Of a DNA stretch of 64,000 nucleotides, positions 42,374-53,835 are shown in pieces. Numbering within the stretch: the first letter of the stretch is position 1; each line of letters starts with the position of its first letter. The DNA comes from Hepsetus odoe. Taxonomy: Eukaryota > Chordata > Actinopteri > Characiformes > Hepsetidae. The translations under genes were made by a program, and so were the position numbers. The notes below the pieces were generated by a model. The model was given only the letters and a program-made list of their open reading frames with translations, did no database searches and was not told where the DNA came from. The DNA is taken from positions 2,121,862 to 2,185,861 of the forward strand of contig CM029369.1 of the NCBI GenBank assembly GCA_017165825.1, given 5' to 3'.

Positions 42374-42549
42374 TAAAAACTCTAAAGTGCGCTCAGATTT
42401 GAAGCATCTCAGGTCAACAAAATCACGTGTGTCGCTTAAAATCTGCTGAACAGTCGTCTTTGTGTCGTCTCCTTCAGCTGGAGAGTCGATTCATAAATAA
42501 TATCGTGTTCTATTCCAGCCTGATAAGTGTTCGAATATGAAACATTACC

Positions 42550-42900
42550 CCTTTTGTATCCTCAGGTTTGCGGTAAAGGTTTCCCTTCAGCCTGATCCGG
42601 CCGAGTGTTCCCTGGAACGCGGGCTGAGATTAGAGTCCGGCCGTATTGAATTGCAGTTAATAATTCATGACATAATTTTTGCTTTATCTCAGGACTGTGA
42701 TACACGAGCGTGAAGGCCCATTCATCAGCATGCCACAGCCTTTTACTGCCGTAATGAATCGAATGCGGAGGATTTTGTTGGAGTTGAAAGGGCGCACAAG
42801 GCCGCCGGAGCGATGGAGTGCAGGATTCTTTTAACATGCACGTTAGCATCCGCGCTCAGGGTTAAGCTTGGCATTTAGGTCTGCTGAATGTCCAATGACC
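42550..42900. other. unique block, candidate conserved noncoding DNA
   Basis: Includes TTGAATTGCAGTTAATAATT near 42646. A 95-codon minus frame has no family that I recognise. Confidence 0.3.
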
Positions 42901-42907
42901 CAAAGCC

Positions 42908-42933
42908 GGGTGTGTGTGTGTGTGTGTGTGTGT
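42908..42933. repeat. (GT)n microsatellite
   Basis: A pure GT run. Confidence 0.93.
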
Positions 42934-43134
42934 CCACACGCAATAGAGTAGCTAGTGGATTGGTTTCAGTCTCCTTGCAGGACTAATTATACGGTTTGTC
43001 CCCTGCTTTACAAACAGTGGACGATCGTGGCATTTAGTCACAAGTTATCAGACAGTTTTAAAGAGCACATTTAATGTCAGTGTATATAAATATATATATT
43101 TTGTGCTGCAGACTGAATTGGGATCTCTGTGTCT

Positions 43135-43372
43135 GTCTATCCATCTGTCTGTCTGTCTATCTAGTTTAATCTAGATAGGGGGTTGCTGGAGTCCATCCCA
43201 GCTCACACAGGGCGAAGGACGAGGGACACACCCTGGACAGGTCGGCCATCGCAGGGAGGAGCGTGACTGGGACGGTACCTTGCTCAAGGGTACCTCAGGG
43301 CAACCAACTGGGAAGGGGTTCGAACCCCCGATCCTCCGATCATGCGGCCAACGCCTGAGCCACTAGGCCACA
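43135..43372 (-). repeat. composite SINE: S1 head with L2-like tail
   Basis: Inverse of the 31717 family: GGCGAAGGACGAGGGACACA, CCCTGGACAGGTCGGCCATC, GCAGGGAGGAGCGTGAC, GGGACGGTACCTTGCTCAAG, GGGGTTCGAACCCCCGATC and GAGCCACTAGGCCAC. A TCTG/TCTA run at 43135-43165 forms its tail end. Confidence 0.85.
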
Positions 43373-43404
43373 CACTTAAAGGACAGCCCAAATTTGTATA
43401 TATG

Positions 43405-43625
43405 CAGTGCCCTCCACAATTATTGGCACCCCTGGTTAATACGTGTTCTTAGGCTTCTAATACATTGTGTTTTTTTTCCCCCAAAAATTAGAGGCTCACA
43501 ACGCAAAATTGAGAAAAATCCAGCCTCTAAATTGAAATTGATCATTGGGGAAAAAATACCACACTGAGAAAAAAAAAAAACATTTACATGAAATTGTGTG
43601 CCACCATTATTGACATTATTGGATG
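43405..43625 (+). mobile_element. Tc1/mariner-type MITE remnant (third family)
   Basis: Starts CAGTGCCCTCCACAATTATT, then GGCACCCCTGGTTAA. This end is widespread at termini of a Tc1-type fish element. No inverted right end was found, though GTGCCACCATTATTGACATT near 43600 may be a decayed one. Confidence 0.7.
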
Positions 43626-43732
43626 TTAAAGTCTGGAACCTGCACTGATCTGGAGTCAGACGACACTGAGGTCTCACCAGAGCTGAACAGAGACGCGTTA
43701 TTGTGGTTTCTGTTGTATTTGTGTGTGTGTGA

Positions 43733-43977
43733 GAGAGAGAGACCGTGACCGAGAGAGCGAGAGAGAGATAGTGATAGAGCGAGAAAGAGAGATAGAGACA
43801 GAGACCGAGAGAGAGACAGAGACCGAGAGAGAGAGATAGAGACAGAGAGAGAGAGAGAGATAGACATTGACAGAGAGAGAGAGAGAGACAGAGACTGAGA
43901 GAGACAGTGACAGAGAGAGAGAGATAGAGAGAGAGAGACAGAGAGATAGAGAGAGAGATAGAGACCTAGAGAGAGAT

Positions 43978-44040
<63 letters not shown>

Positions 44041-44111
44041 GAGAGAGAGAGAGACAGAGAGAGATAGAGACCGAGAGAGAGAGAGAGATAGAGAGAGAGA
44101 TAGAGACAGAG

Positions 44112-44164
<53 letters not shown>

Positions 44165-44320
44165 CAGAGAAAGAGAGAGAGAGAGAGATAGAGACAGAGA
44201 GCGAGAGAGACTGAGAGAGAGAGAGAGAGAGAGCGAGAGGGCAGAGAGAGATAGAGAGAGAGAGACTGAGAGAGAGAGAGAGACAGAGACAGAGAGAGAG
44301 AGAGAGAGAGAGACAGGGCT

Positions 44321-44352
<32 letters not shown>

Positions 44353-44679
44353 TAGGGCCGAGAGAGAGACAGAGGGGTAGAGACCGAGAGAATGAGAAGA
44401 GAATGGGAGCAAGAAGCCGAGAGAGAGAGAGAGAGAGAACAGAGACTGAGAGAGAGAGACAGAGACTGAGAAGACAGAGACTGAGAGAGAGAGACAGGGA
44501 ACTGAGAGAGAGAGAGACAGAGACTGAGAGACAGAGACAGGGCCGAGAGAGATAGAGAGAGGGGCCGGGAACCAGAGACCGAGAGAGATAAAGAGAGAGA
44601 TAGAGACAAGCGAGAGAGACCAGAGATAGAGACAGAAGCCAGAGGGCAGAGAGAGATAGAAGACAGAGACTGAGAGAGA

Positions 44680-44713
<34 letters not shown>

Positions 44714-45026
44714 CAGAGAGAGAGAGGGGAGAGGGAGAGGAGAGAGAGAGAGAGAGAGGGGAGAGGGAGAGGAGGGAGAGATACAGAGAGAATACAGAGA
44801 GATACAGAGAGAGAGAGAGAGAGAGATGCAGAGAGAGAGAGAGAGGGCGAGAGAGAGACTGAGAGAGAGGGCTGAGAGAGGAAGACAGGGCAGAGAGAGA
44901 CAGAGACAGAAACTGAGAGAGAGAGAGAGAGAGGGCTGAGAGAGGGCAGAGACTGAGAGAGAGAGAGAGACAGGCAGAGAGAGAGAAGACAGAGACTGAG
45001 AGAGAGAGAGAGAGAGAGATAGAGAC

Positions 45027-45095
<69 letters not shown>

Positions 45096-45278
45096 TAGAT
45101 AGAATCAGGGACAGAGACAGAGACTGAGAGAGAGAGAGAGAGAGAGAGAGGGCTGAGAGGGCAGGGAGCTAGAGAGAGAGAGAGAGAGAGAGAGACAGAC
45201 TGAGAGAGAGAGAAGACAGGGAAGAGGGGAGGGGAGGGGCTAGAAAGAAAGAAAAAAAAGATAGAGAGAGGAGTAGAG

Positions 45279-45321
<43 letters not shown>

Positions 45322-45334
45322 GAAATGCAGAGAG

Positions 45335-45369
<35 letters not shown>

Positions 45370-45897
45370 CTGAGAGAGAGAACAGAGACTGAGAGAGAGA
45401 AGACAGAGACCAGCGAGAGAGAGAGAGAGAGGAGCAGAGGGCTGAGAGAGAGAGAGAGAGAGAGAGAGGGGGCTGAGAGAGAGAGAGCACGAGAGAGAAA
45501 AAAGAACTAGATAGAGAGAGACAGAGTGAGAGAGAGAAGACAAGAGACTGAGAGAAAGAGAGAGAGAGAGACAAGAGACTAGAGAGAGAGAGAGAGAGAG
45601 AGATAGAGGAATGAGAGGAGGAGCAGAGAGACTGAGAGAGAGAGAGAGAGAGGGCAAGACAGAGACTGAGAGAGAGAGAGAGAGAGAGAGAGGGCTGAGA
45701 AGAGAGACAGAGACTGAGAGAGAGAGAGACAGAGACCGAGAACGAGAAAGAGAAAAAGAGAGACAGAGACTGAGAGAGAGAGAGAGAGAGGGCTGAGGAG
45801 AGAGGGCAGAGACTGAGAGAGAGAGAGAGAGACAGAGACTGAGAGAGAGAGAGAGAGACAGAGACTGAAGAGAGAGAGAGAGAGAGAGAGACCAGAG

Positions 45898-45966
<69 letters not shown>
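43733..45966. repeat. 2.2-kb GA-rich array (array D)
   Basis: Nearly all purine on the plus strand: GAGAGAGA runs punctuated by GACAGAGACTGAGAGA, GATAGAGACAGAGA and GGGCTGAGAG. The 652-codon minus-strand frame of S and L is its translation and not a gene. Confidence 0.97.
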
Positions 45967-45970
<4 letters not shown>

Positions 45971-46049
45971 GTGTTATTTTGCTATGATTCAAGCAGTGTG
46001 TGTTGTGACAAAGTGCTTATCAGAGACAGGAGTGTAACAGTGTGACGTA

Positions 46050-46084
<35 letters not shown>
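46050..46084. repeat. (AC)n microsatellite
   Basis: A pure AC run. Confidence 0.95.
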
Positions 46085-46086
<2 letters not shown>

Positions 46087-46369
46087 AGTTTTGTATTATG
46101 CCTTATTCATTTGCAAAATTAATACACACACACACCACACTAACAAATATATGGAAAAATATATTTATTTATATGTATTAATAGGAATATAGTTTATATA
46201 AAATAGTTTGTAAAGTTCTGTGTTATTTACTCTTTGCCTTTGTTTAAATCTGGTTTTCTTCACTTGAAATTGCACACACACACACACAGAGGCTTGTGAT
46301 GTAGCAGTGTTGTAGAGAGTGTATCGGGCGGTGGGACAGCAGCCAGTGTGTGAGTGTGTAAAACACACA

Positions 46370-47230
46370 CCCTCGTTAATATTTCACCAGCTTGAAACGA
46401 ATCCCCCCGGCAGCTGCCGTGGCATTTTCTTGCCATTTGAATTGTTGATTATGTTGCGTTTGAAAATACGTACCAGGCGTTTTAATGAGGACTTCAGGAA
46501 GCGAAATTAAAGTACCAATTAACGGAAGAAGGGAGACAACGATTTGATCAATGATGATTTGCTAAATGTCCACGTAAGAAGACGCACTTCATAAGTGTAT
46601 TTTTGAGGTTGTGGTCGACACGGCCGCCTCTGGGCGAAATGGTTTGCGGCCCGTTTGGCGTGTGATTCATGATGCCCGTGCTGCTTTCAGAAGAATAGGA
46701 ATGACGCCAGCATTTATTTCTGTGCACTGCTGCGCTCTGCTCAGCGCTGACCTTTCCCTGCCTTATTTGCCAACTTTCAAATGACGGCGAGAGGCTGGCG
46801 GAACAGAATGATTCTGTGGCCCACAGTGAGGATAAAAATGTGGCCGGGGGTTTCCAGTGGAATTTCTGGACGACGGAGCAGAAACGGCAGAAATAACATT
46901 TGTTTCTGAGCAGCAGAAATAATGATGATGTCTGGAATCACAGAAGGGTTTGAGGCCTGCGTTTAATAACCTGCCGGGGGCACAATTGATTTACTCCCGG
47001 CCCGAGCACGTCGGGGCTCTTTTCTGGAAATAAATCTAAGTTCCACCTGAACTGCAGAAAAGTGACGACTTAGTAAACCACATACACACTTATTTTGGGC
47101 ATTAGAGGCGGTTGCTCTGACACTGGGCCGATGCGTGCCTCGTCCTCCAAAGAGAACAGAAGAGAATGAACACCCCCCACCCCCACCCCAACCTTTATGG
47201 GCGGCCATGGCTGGCTTAGCATTTCCTCCA
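46370..47230. other. unique block, candidate conserved noncoding DNA
   Basis: Non-repetitive for about 850 bases with no transposon motif and no convincing frame. Includes TTAATGAGGACTTCAGGAAG and CAACGATTTGATCAATGATG. Confidence 0.35.
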
Positions 47231-47604
47231 GATTGCTTTTAGATGAGCCCTCAAAAGTGCCTGGTTTTCGCAGGTCGGCCTTGGTAACCGGACTGTCCTT
47301 GAAATGGAGGGTGTAATCCTAAGGAGGTGGGGATGCATCCCCACGATGTTGAAAAGAAGCAATTTTGCCCCCTCCCACTGGCTAAGTTTCCACTCGGGAC
47401 TGGTAGGCCAGTTTTGTGCCCCCCTGTCGCTGAAACACACACACACACACACACAGCGTTTCAAAGTGATCTGGGGATGAGTAAATGAGGTACGTAGTGC
47501 AGCTCATCTTGCTGCGGCTGCCACAAGCCTGAGGACAGGAATAGAATGGGCTGAATGGAATCACACCCTTGAAGTACAAAGCACCAGATGCTTGTGCAAC
47601 GAGG

Positions 47605-47980
47605 CTACATCTGTTCCCATGGATTTGCTAGCTACACTAATAATATAGTTTTCAGTTTCCGACATTTTAATGGCACTATCTATGGTTACTGTTTTCAGCT
47701 TGCCACTTCTGGTTATGATGTCTGATTTACACAAGGACCGTATCCATAGTGATGATTTTCTAATTGTTGCACTGTATTCCCATGGTAACAATACTTCTGT
47801 GGTGATACTACAACCTTTTCCACAGTTATGCAATTTCTATTACTACACCACAGTCATTTCCATGGTTACAATATTCCTGCGGTTGTCCTGGACCTGTTTC
47901 CACGGTAAAATATTTTTATGATTACAACCGTTTCCAGGGTTACAGCTACACTTGTTTCCATGGTTACACAGGGAGCAACC
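47605..47980. repeat. degenerate array of TTTCCATGGTTAC palindromes
   Basis: Recurring palindrome-like cores: ATTCCCATGGTAAC (47776-47789), ATTTCCATGGTTAC (about 47856), GTTTCCACGGTAAA (about 47896), GTTTCCAGGGTTAC (about 47930), GTTTCCATGGTTAC (47953-47966). Spacing is about 25-75 bases. The core resembles the RFX X-box palindrome (GTTNCCATGGNAAC). Confidence 0.65.
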
Positions 47981-48530
47981 AGACAACTTCACTTGCAACC
48001 TAAAACCTGCCTGCAGTTGGTGAGAATTTGGTTGTGGACTTGTTTAGTGAGATCTTTGCTCTTCCCCTGAGCTCTGACACAGATCCTGGTAGATCCCCAT
48101 TGATGTTAAAGAATAACAAACTCCTTGTATCCCACCCGGGTGATGAACATAACACAGAAACACTCAGCGGTGCAACCGCACACACAGAAAAACTCTTTCG
48201 GTGTAGCTGTAGCAGTCCGTTCGAACACAGATGGATAAAGAAATACAGATTTTTAGATTTTCGTCTTCATTGGGTAAACTAGCTGGGATTGGATGAGAAG
48301 TTTGATGGCCTCTTAAATACACAGAGTTGGGTCTACGGGGATTTGTGCAGCTGCTGGCCACCCTGGGGGAGGAACAGCAGCATTTGAAAACTCTGAAATA
48401 TTGAAATGACAGCGTACTGGCAGCAGGGCTGGTGCAGAGGAGGAAGAGAGAGATCGTCGGCTCAGTCAAAGCTGCAACTCCACTTTACACAGAGCAGCAT
48501 CGGGAGTGAAGGATGAACACCACCTCCTCT
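47981..48530. other. unique sequence, no gene seen
   Basis: Frames of 61-101 codons overlap on both strands without domain motifs. Confidence 0.4.
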
Positions 48531-48960
48531 ATTCCCTTCCCGCTCTTTTCCTTCCTCTCGCTAACTTAGATGTTTGTTCCCTCTTCTTTTGAGTTCCGCT
48601 TCTCGTTTGTCTTTTCCCTCTTTTTGTTTCCTTTTCTTTATTTGTAGCTCCATGGTCCTCTGGATATTTCATCAAAGCTCCTAGAAAACACTGGGGTTTT
48701 TCTACTGTCCTTCCATGATGTGTTCCTTCCATCCATCCATCCAGTCTTTTTATTCTACTCCTTTCCTCTTTCAGTGTATTTCCAGTTTCCCTCTCTTCTC
48801 TTTCCTACTGGATGTCTATCTGCTTTCTTTTTCCTATTTTTTTTCACTTGACATCTCTTGTTTTTGTCTTTTTCACTGTTTTAAACTGTAATTATTTTCC
48901 TCATCTTTCCTTATTTTTTTTCTTCTTGTATTTACATCTTTTTCTTCAGTCAATTACTCA
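48531..48960. repeat. pyrimidine-rich low-complexity region
   Basis: T- and C-rich with TTTCCTCTT-type repeats and a CCATCCATCCATCC run at about 48730. Confidence 0.7.
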
Positions 48961-49002
48961 ACTCTAATTTTAGGTTGAATTCAGTGGACTCTGTTATCTG
49001 TC

Positions 49003-49069
49003 TGTCTATCTTTTATCTATCTATCTATCTATCTATCTAATACCATGATCCTTTTTCTGTGTGTGTGTG

Positions 49070-49162
<93 letters not shown>
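49003..49162. repeat. compound (TCTA)n, (GT)n, (AT)n, (GT)n microsatellite
   Basis: TCTA to 49039, GT at 49059-49070, AT at 49071-49124, GT at 49131-49162. Confidence 0.96.
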
Positions 49163-49164
<2 letters not shown>

Positions 49165-49324
49165 TTGCTCCATGACTCAGTGTAAAGTCCATCACTCCCA
49201 TCACCCGTTTGTAAGTAACTGATCCAGACTTTTGTTAAATAGTTAACTTTGACCACACATCCACTTAAACTCTTGCTCTCATTAAAAAAAAACACAAAAA
49301 CTTTACAGAAGCAAAGTGGCCGTG

Positions 49325-50440
49325 ATTTATTTATTTATTATTAATTTTTTTAACCTGCCCCTTCCAGATAAAAGAAACCCTCTTGCACCCTCCCGTTGCC
49401 ACGGTGATTGACAGCCAGAGGACTTGGCTTGATAAGAAACAATGATTAGGAAAAATATTATTTAGGGTCTGAGTGGAGCACTACCTGCGGAGTTACCTTG
49501 ATTGCGTTCGGTGTGTTCTTTCTGTTCTTTTGAGTCCTTTCCGGCTCATTCCTTTATTCAGAATCAGCGGTTCTAATTGCAGGTGCCGTATCAAGCTTAA
49601 TCAAAATTCTGATTGCAGAATCTAAATTAGACTCCGAGCCCATTCTAATTCAGTCCGGCGCGCCTGGCAGGGATATAATTAACGGTAATTGCTGGCTGCC
49701 ACAGAACCTGCATCGCTGCTTTCCCCAGAAACACCTCGGCTTTATAACGACGGGCTCCTCCTGCTTGTTTTTCGCTTCGTGCGGTTCATTCGTGTACGGC
49801 AGCCCGACACAACTGATATCAGGAAAAATATAAAGAAAAAACACCTCAGGTTGGCAACCTTTGCAGCGTTAATTATCTCTCCGCATGCTTTTATGAAAAT
49901 CATCGGTAAACTGTTCATTTATGTATCGCTGTCATGGGCGTAATCAGAAAAAAATGTGATTACTTTGAAGAATTAATGACGGGCTCAAAAACGGCCTCAG
50001 TAATTGAGTTAATAACGTTAACTGATGCTAATCATCCTGCTGCTGCTGTGAGTCGGCCTCTTCATCAGCAATGTGCCGGGAATGCTGAAGGGAAGCTTTC
50101 ATTTGTAGTCTCTGAAAAAGAGAAATGACAGCAACCAAGAAATCCGTTTCCTCTCTGAAAGAAGCTGTTTGAAATATTCAATTTCATTCACCACTGAAGT
50201 GTTTAAGTCCATTAAAGCCAGAGGCTCGGGAGTGGGATAAGGCAGCCCTCAGCTTTGCCGTTTTGCAAGCCCCCACTACATCCTGCTGCACATTTGAAGG
50301 TTGATGAACAAGCAGGTTCAGCTTTTAAAACAACGACAGGCTCCTCAAGTCTCAAAGAAGATCCCGTTGTCATTTCCTTTTCTCCTTTCTGCGCTGAAAC
50401 AAACGCCGAAACGAATAACACAGGACGTTTCTAAAATAAC
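49325..50440. other. long unique block, candidate conserved noncoding DNA
   Basis: About 1.1 kb without repeat motifs. AT-rich words such as TCTAATTGCAGG (49573), GCTTAATCAAAATTCTGATT (49593) and ATATAATTAACGGTAATTGC (49674). No convincing frame. Confidence 0.4.
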
Positions 50441-50589
50441 ACTCCTACAAGGGTGGGCTTGAACCAAAAGCAGCTGCTTAACAACAAGAACAGAGGTTCC
50501 TTGAGTGAAACCAGATCAAAAAAACATCTCCTTTAAAAATCATTTGCTATCAGATATAAGAAAATGCATTTGCATCAGATAAGAGGAAC

Positions 50590-50738
50590 CGTAAAATGCA
50601 TTATAGATGTAGAACGTGCTGTAGCTTGATACATTATTGATGTAGAAGATGAGACAATATGAAGGATCAGAGAACATGGAACACACAAGAGCACAGATTT
50701 AGAATAAGATGGAACATATACGTGAGGGTAGACGCTAG
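50590..50738. repeat. degenerate minisatellite E, first block
   Basis: GATGTAGAACGTGCTG, GATGTAGAAGATGAGAC and ATTTAGAATAAGATGGAAC match the pattern seen at 53080-53830. Confidence 0.6.
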
Positions 50739-51096
50739 GTAGGGTGCAAAAATCTTGAGTCGTTCCTCGTTACCTGATTTTTGTATGAAAGTGAGACGGA
50801 AGTGATTCGTGTTCATTCTAATCAGCTTAAAAGTCAATATTCACTACCGCTACCGTTATTCTTCAGCACAGCCTCGACTCTCTTAGACCAGGTCCTTTCG
50901 TTAAGTCAGGATCACTTCTCCAGGCTTCTTGAAGGACGTCCCAAAGCTCTTCTTTGGACGTTGGCTGTATTATGTTCTCCGTTCTCTGTGGAGATGATCC
51001 CACACTGCTTCAGAAACTGCTCACGTACAGAGACTGGACTGAACATGAGAGACAAAGACACTGTCCTTCAGGAAGATCTGGAGAACTGTTCCTCAA
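50739..51096 (-). mobile_element. Tc1/mariner-type MITE (second family)
   Basis: Inverse of 29311-29850: GTGCAAAAATCTTGAGTCG, TTATTCTTCAGCACAGCCTC, AGGCTTCTTGAAGGACGTCC, CACGTACAGAGACTGGACTG and CTTCAGGAAGATCTGGAGAA. It is truncated where the LINE fragment begins. Confidence 0.8.
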
Positions 51097-51104
51097 CTTT
51101 TTTC

Positions 51105-51305
51105 CTTCTTCTTTCCTCTGCTCCATCTCCATTTCCTTCTGTCACTTTTACAACAAATGCCTGTATGTTCTCTCTCACCACATTCATAAACCTCCTCTAT
51201 GTCCTTCCTCTTCTCCTGATATACTCCTTGTCTCTCATCTGCATATGTCCAAACCAACACAGTCTCACTTCACTCACTTTGTCTCCAAACTGTCTAACCT
51301 GCAGA
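51105..51305 (-). mobile_element. RTE-like LINE fragment, C-terminal region
   Basis: The minus strand encodes FGDKVSEVRLCWFGHMQMRD and KEYIRRR, equal to the FGHVQRRDEDYIGR region at 35111, followed by remains of the RRFMDVVRE region. Confidence 0.8.
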
Positions 51306-51344
51306 GATCTATGGTTTAGGAAATAGACCCCATAGATAGATCCC

Positions 51345-51533
51345 AATAGAGCTGAAGATCTTTGATTCAAATCCCAGATCAATAGGTAGTACTGAGGTAT
51401 CCTTGAGCAAGGTACCATCCCCATCACTGCTCCCTGGGGCACTGCACACTGCTGCATCTTTGTTTATGGATGAAAAGCAGAAGACGTATTTCATTCACTG
51501 TGTGCTTTGCTGACAAATAGTCACTTTCACTTC
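51345..51533 (+). repeat. S1 SINE copy lacking its A box
   Basis: Starts near the B box TTGATTCAAATCCC, then GAGCAAGGTACCATCCCCAT and ends ATAGTCACTTTCACTTC. Confidence 0.85.
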
Positions 51534-51725
51534 ATGAGAACATTTAGAACATAGCAGTGCACAACCAGTATTAAAGAAACAGAACATCTACAGCAGGTAG
51601 ACATTCAGCTCAGAATATTAGATACATAAGATGGTAAAACAGATATAGGGTTGTAAACATAGTACATTGGGGAACACACTAGATAACAGATCTAGAACAC
51701 GATGGAAAACACTTCATCTTGTAGG
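51534..51725. repeat. degenerate minisatellite E, second block
   Basis: Units such as AGATCTAGAACACGATGGAA, ATTTAGAACATAGCAGTG and GATACATAAGATGGTAAAAC continue the 50590 pattern beyond the inserted elements. Confidence 0.6.
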
Positions 51726-51774
51726 TCCTCACATCTTATTAAATGGACTAGTTTTTGAGTCTCTGCTTGCTCAT

Positions 51775-52330
51775 TGGCTTGATTTTCTAACTGCCTCTCT
51801 AACAGGGTGCAGAGTGTAAATTTATTTCGCCATCTCGGTCAGCCCTTCCGTGTGTCCTTAGGTGTTCCCCAGGGCGCCATACTTGGTCCCACTCCCTTTT
51901 CCATGTTTATTAATGATATTCCTCATGTTGTTAACAACTCCCATATTCATTTATATGCTGATGATGCAGTCCTGTATGCCGCTGGTTCATCTCCTGATGC
52001 AAATCAGTTAAGGATAGTTTTCTTGAAATACGGCAGGCTTTTCTGACCTTAATTTATAATTAAAAGCTGCACAGATTAAGGTTATGGGGTTTGGTTGGAA
52101 GGGCATCGTGACCCCTTAAACCTTGGACTTACAGGTGTAATCATCCTAGAGCAGGTAATGGTATATACATACTTAAGAATATGAAATTATTATTTAATCA
52201 GGTCATCAAGCCACAGTCAAAGGTAAAGGAAACCTGGATTTATAGAAATTGTTCTTCTTTTATATCTGCAGCCAAGAGTGCACTTTTTCCAGAGACTATA
52301 TTTTTATCATTAAGAGATACAGTTTATACA
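51775..52330 (+). mobile_element. Rex1/CR1-like LINE fragment, reverse transcriptase
   Basis: Encodes VSLGVPQGAILGPTPFSMFI and NDIPHVVNNSHIHLYADDAV, with the RT motif YADD. Decayed continuations include QSKVKETWIYRN and CSSFISAAKSALF (about 52205-52290). It is distinct from the RTE-like LINE. Frames are broken, so it is a remnant. Confidence 0.85.
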
Positions 52331-52426
52331 TTTCCTTGTAAACATTTGATGTAATCTACATTCCTGCTATAGTATTTGTAAAAAATAGTCCTTGCAAAGC
52401 TTATTATTATCTTCTCTTTCTCTGGA

Positions 52427-52555
52427 CAGCGGTGGTCTGGTGTCTAGGGACTTGTCCCCAGGATTGGAAGGTTGTGGGTTTGAATCCCAGATCAGTAAGT
52501 TCCCCCGAGGTACCTTTGAGCAAGGTACCATCCCCATCATTGCTCCCCGTGTACA
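52427..52555 (+). repeat. S1 SINE, 3' half missing
   Basis: A box GGACAGCGGTGGTCTGGTG, B box GGGTTTGAATCCC and GAGCAAGGTACCATCCCCAT, then breaks at about 52555 against a LINE fragment. Confidence 0.85.
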
Positions 52556-52745
52556 GGATATTTCACCTGACTCTGACACCTCCGGCTCCACCGCCTGGCT
52601 TTTTGTCACCATGTCCAGCCGAGTTGGTCTCACTACCACCCAGTAGACCTTCCCTTTCACTCCTGTTGGTCCCTGTCTATCTCAGATCACTCTTCTATCG
52701 CTGTCACTCTTCTCCACCCATTCCAACCTGCCTGCACTTACTTGT
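52556..52745 (-). mobile_element. RTE-like LINE fragment, post-RT region
   Basis: The minus strand encodes KGKVYWVVVRPTRLDMVTKS and QAVEPEVSESGEIS, matching the KIYRTVVRPAMLYGLEMV region at 35515. Confidence 0.75.
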
Positions 52746-52753
52746 GAACAATT

Positions 52754-52903
52754 CCGAATTACAGGGACAGTCCCCCCTGGAGCAACTTAGGGTTAAGGGT
52801 TTTGCTCAGGAACCCAATGATGGTGATGCTGGAGGTGGGATTTAAACCTGCAGCATCTTGGTCCATAGGCCAGTGTCCTACCACTGGACCACCACCATCC
52901 ACC
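52754..52903 (-). repeat. SINE-like repeat (TAATTACAGGGACAG family)
   Basis: AATTACAGGGACAGTCCCCC, CTGGAGCAACTTAGGGTTAA, GCTGGAGGTGGGATTTAAAC (inverse B box) and TGTCCTACCACTGGACCACC (inverse A box). Confidence 0.8.
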
Positions 52904-53079
52904 ACTCGCTTGTTATATCGTTTAATCTATCTAGATTGTTTTAACTTCTATGTCATTAATATCTAGTGTTTATTGTTTATTTCTGTGCCTGTTGTTCTTT
53001 CCCTTCCTTCAGCTCTTCAGATGTTTTTGACTCTTGTCAGATCTTTTGCTTGCTAAAATTAATGTTAAAATAAAAAAAC

Positions 53080-53835
53080 AAGTTAGTAGATGGAACTCAT
53101 TATGAATGGTAAATACAGAACCGGAAAAGGAACATGCACAGATAAAAAACATGGCAGAAAGCACAGAACCTTTGATGGAGAACATGATGAAATCTGTAGA
53201 AGATGATGGATAAAGAACGTGATGGAACTTGCACATTATTGCAGATGTAGGACATGGTGGAACAAGTATAGGCTGTTGGATCTAGAACATGAGCGAACTC
53301 CCTTAGAATGAAGATATAAAACATGGTGGAACAGATAAAGGATTGTAAAACAGGACCTTTACAGGTTTGCTGTTGAAGAACAGAATATGGAACATCATCA
53401 ACATGATGGAACATTTACAGGTCAGTAGATCCAGAACCTGAAGGGGAGTATGAACATGATTGAATCCACAGGTGATGTTAGATAAAGAACAACATGGAAC
53501 CCATTGAAGATGATGGGTATAATTAAGGAACATGTACAGGACTGTAGATGTAAAACGTAGTGGAACACGTAAGGATTGATAGAAATAAAACATGGTGGAA
53601 CTCATGTTGGATCACATACAGGCTTGCAGATAAATAACATGATGGAAGATCTATAGGACTGCAGATGTAGAACATGGTAGAAAAATACAGGATGGCAGAT
53701 GCAATAAGTGCTGCAACTCCTACAGGTTGGCAGATGTAGAACATGAAAATAAAATGTACAGGTTGGTCACTGTAGATAGAACATGATGGAACATATACTT
53801 TATGGTAGACAAAGAACATGATCAGTCATGCAAGA
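53080..53835. repeat. degenerate minisatellite E, main block (about 45 bp)
   Basis: Repeats of GTAGAACATGATGGAAC and ATGTACAGGTTGGCAGATG with frequent changes. Minus-strand frames rich in F, Y, H and C here are its translations. Confidence 0.8.

Noticed and set aside
43616..45574. 652-codon open frame on the minus strand
   Set aside because: It is the translation of the GA-rich array (Ser/Leu runs). Stop-free frames are expected in such repeats.
53303..53819. Minus-strand frames of about 100 codons rich in F, Y, H and C
   Set aside because: They follow the degenerate minisatellite period and have no domain.
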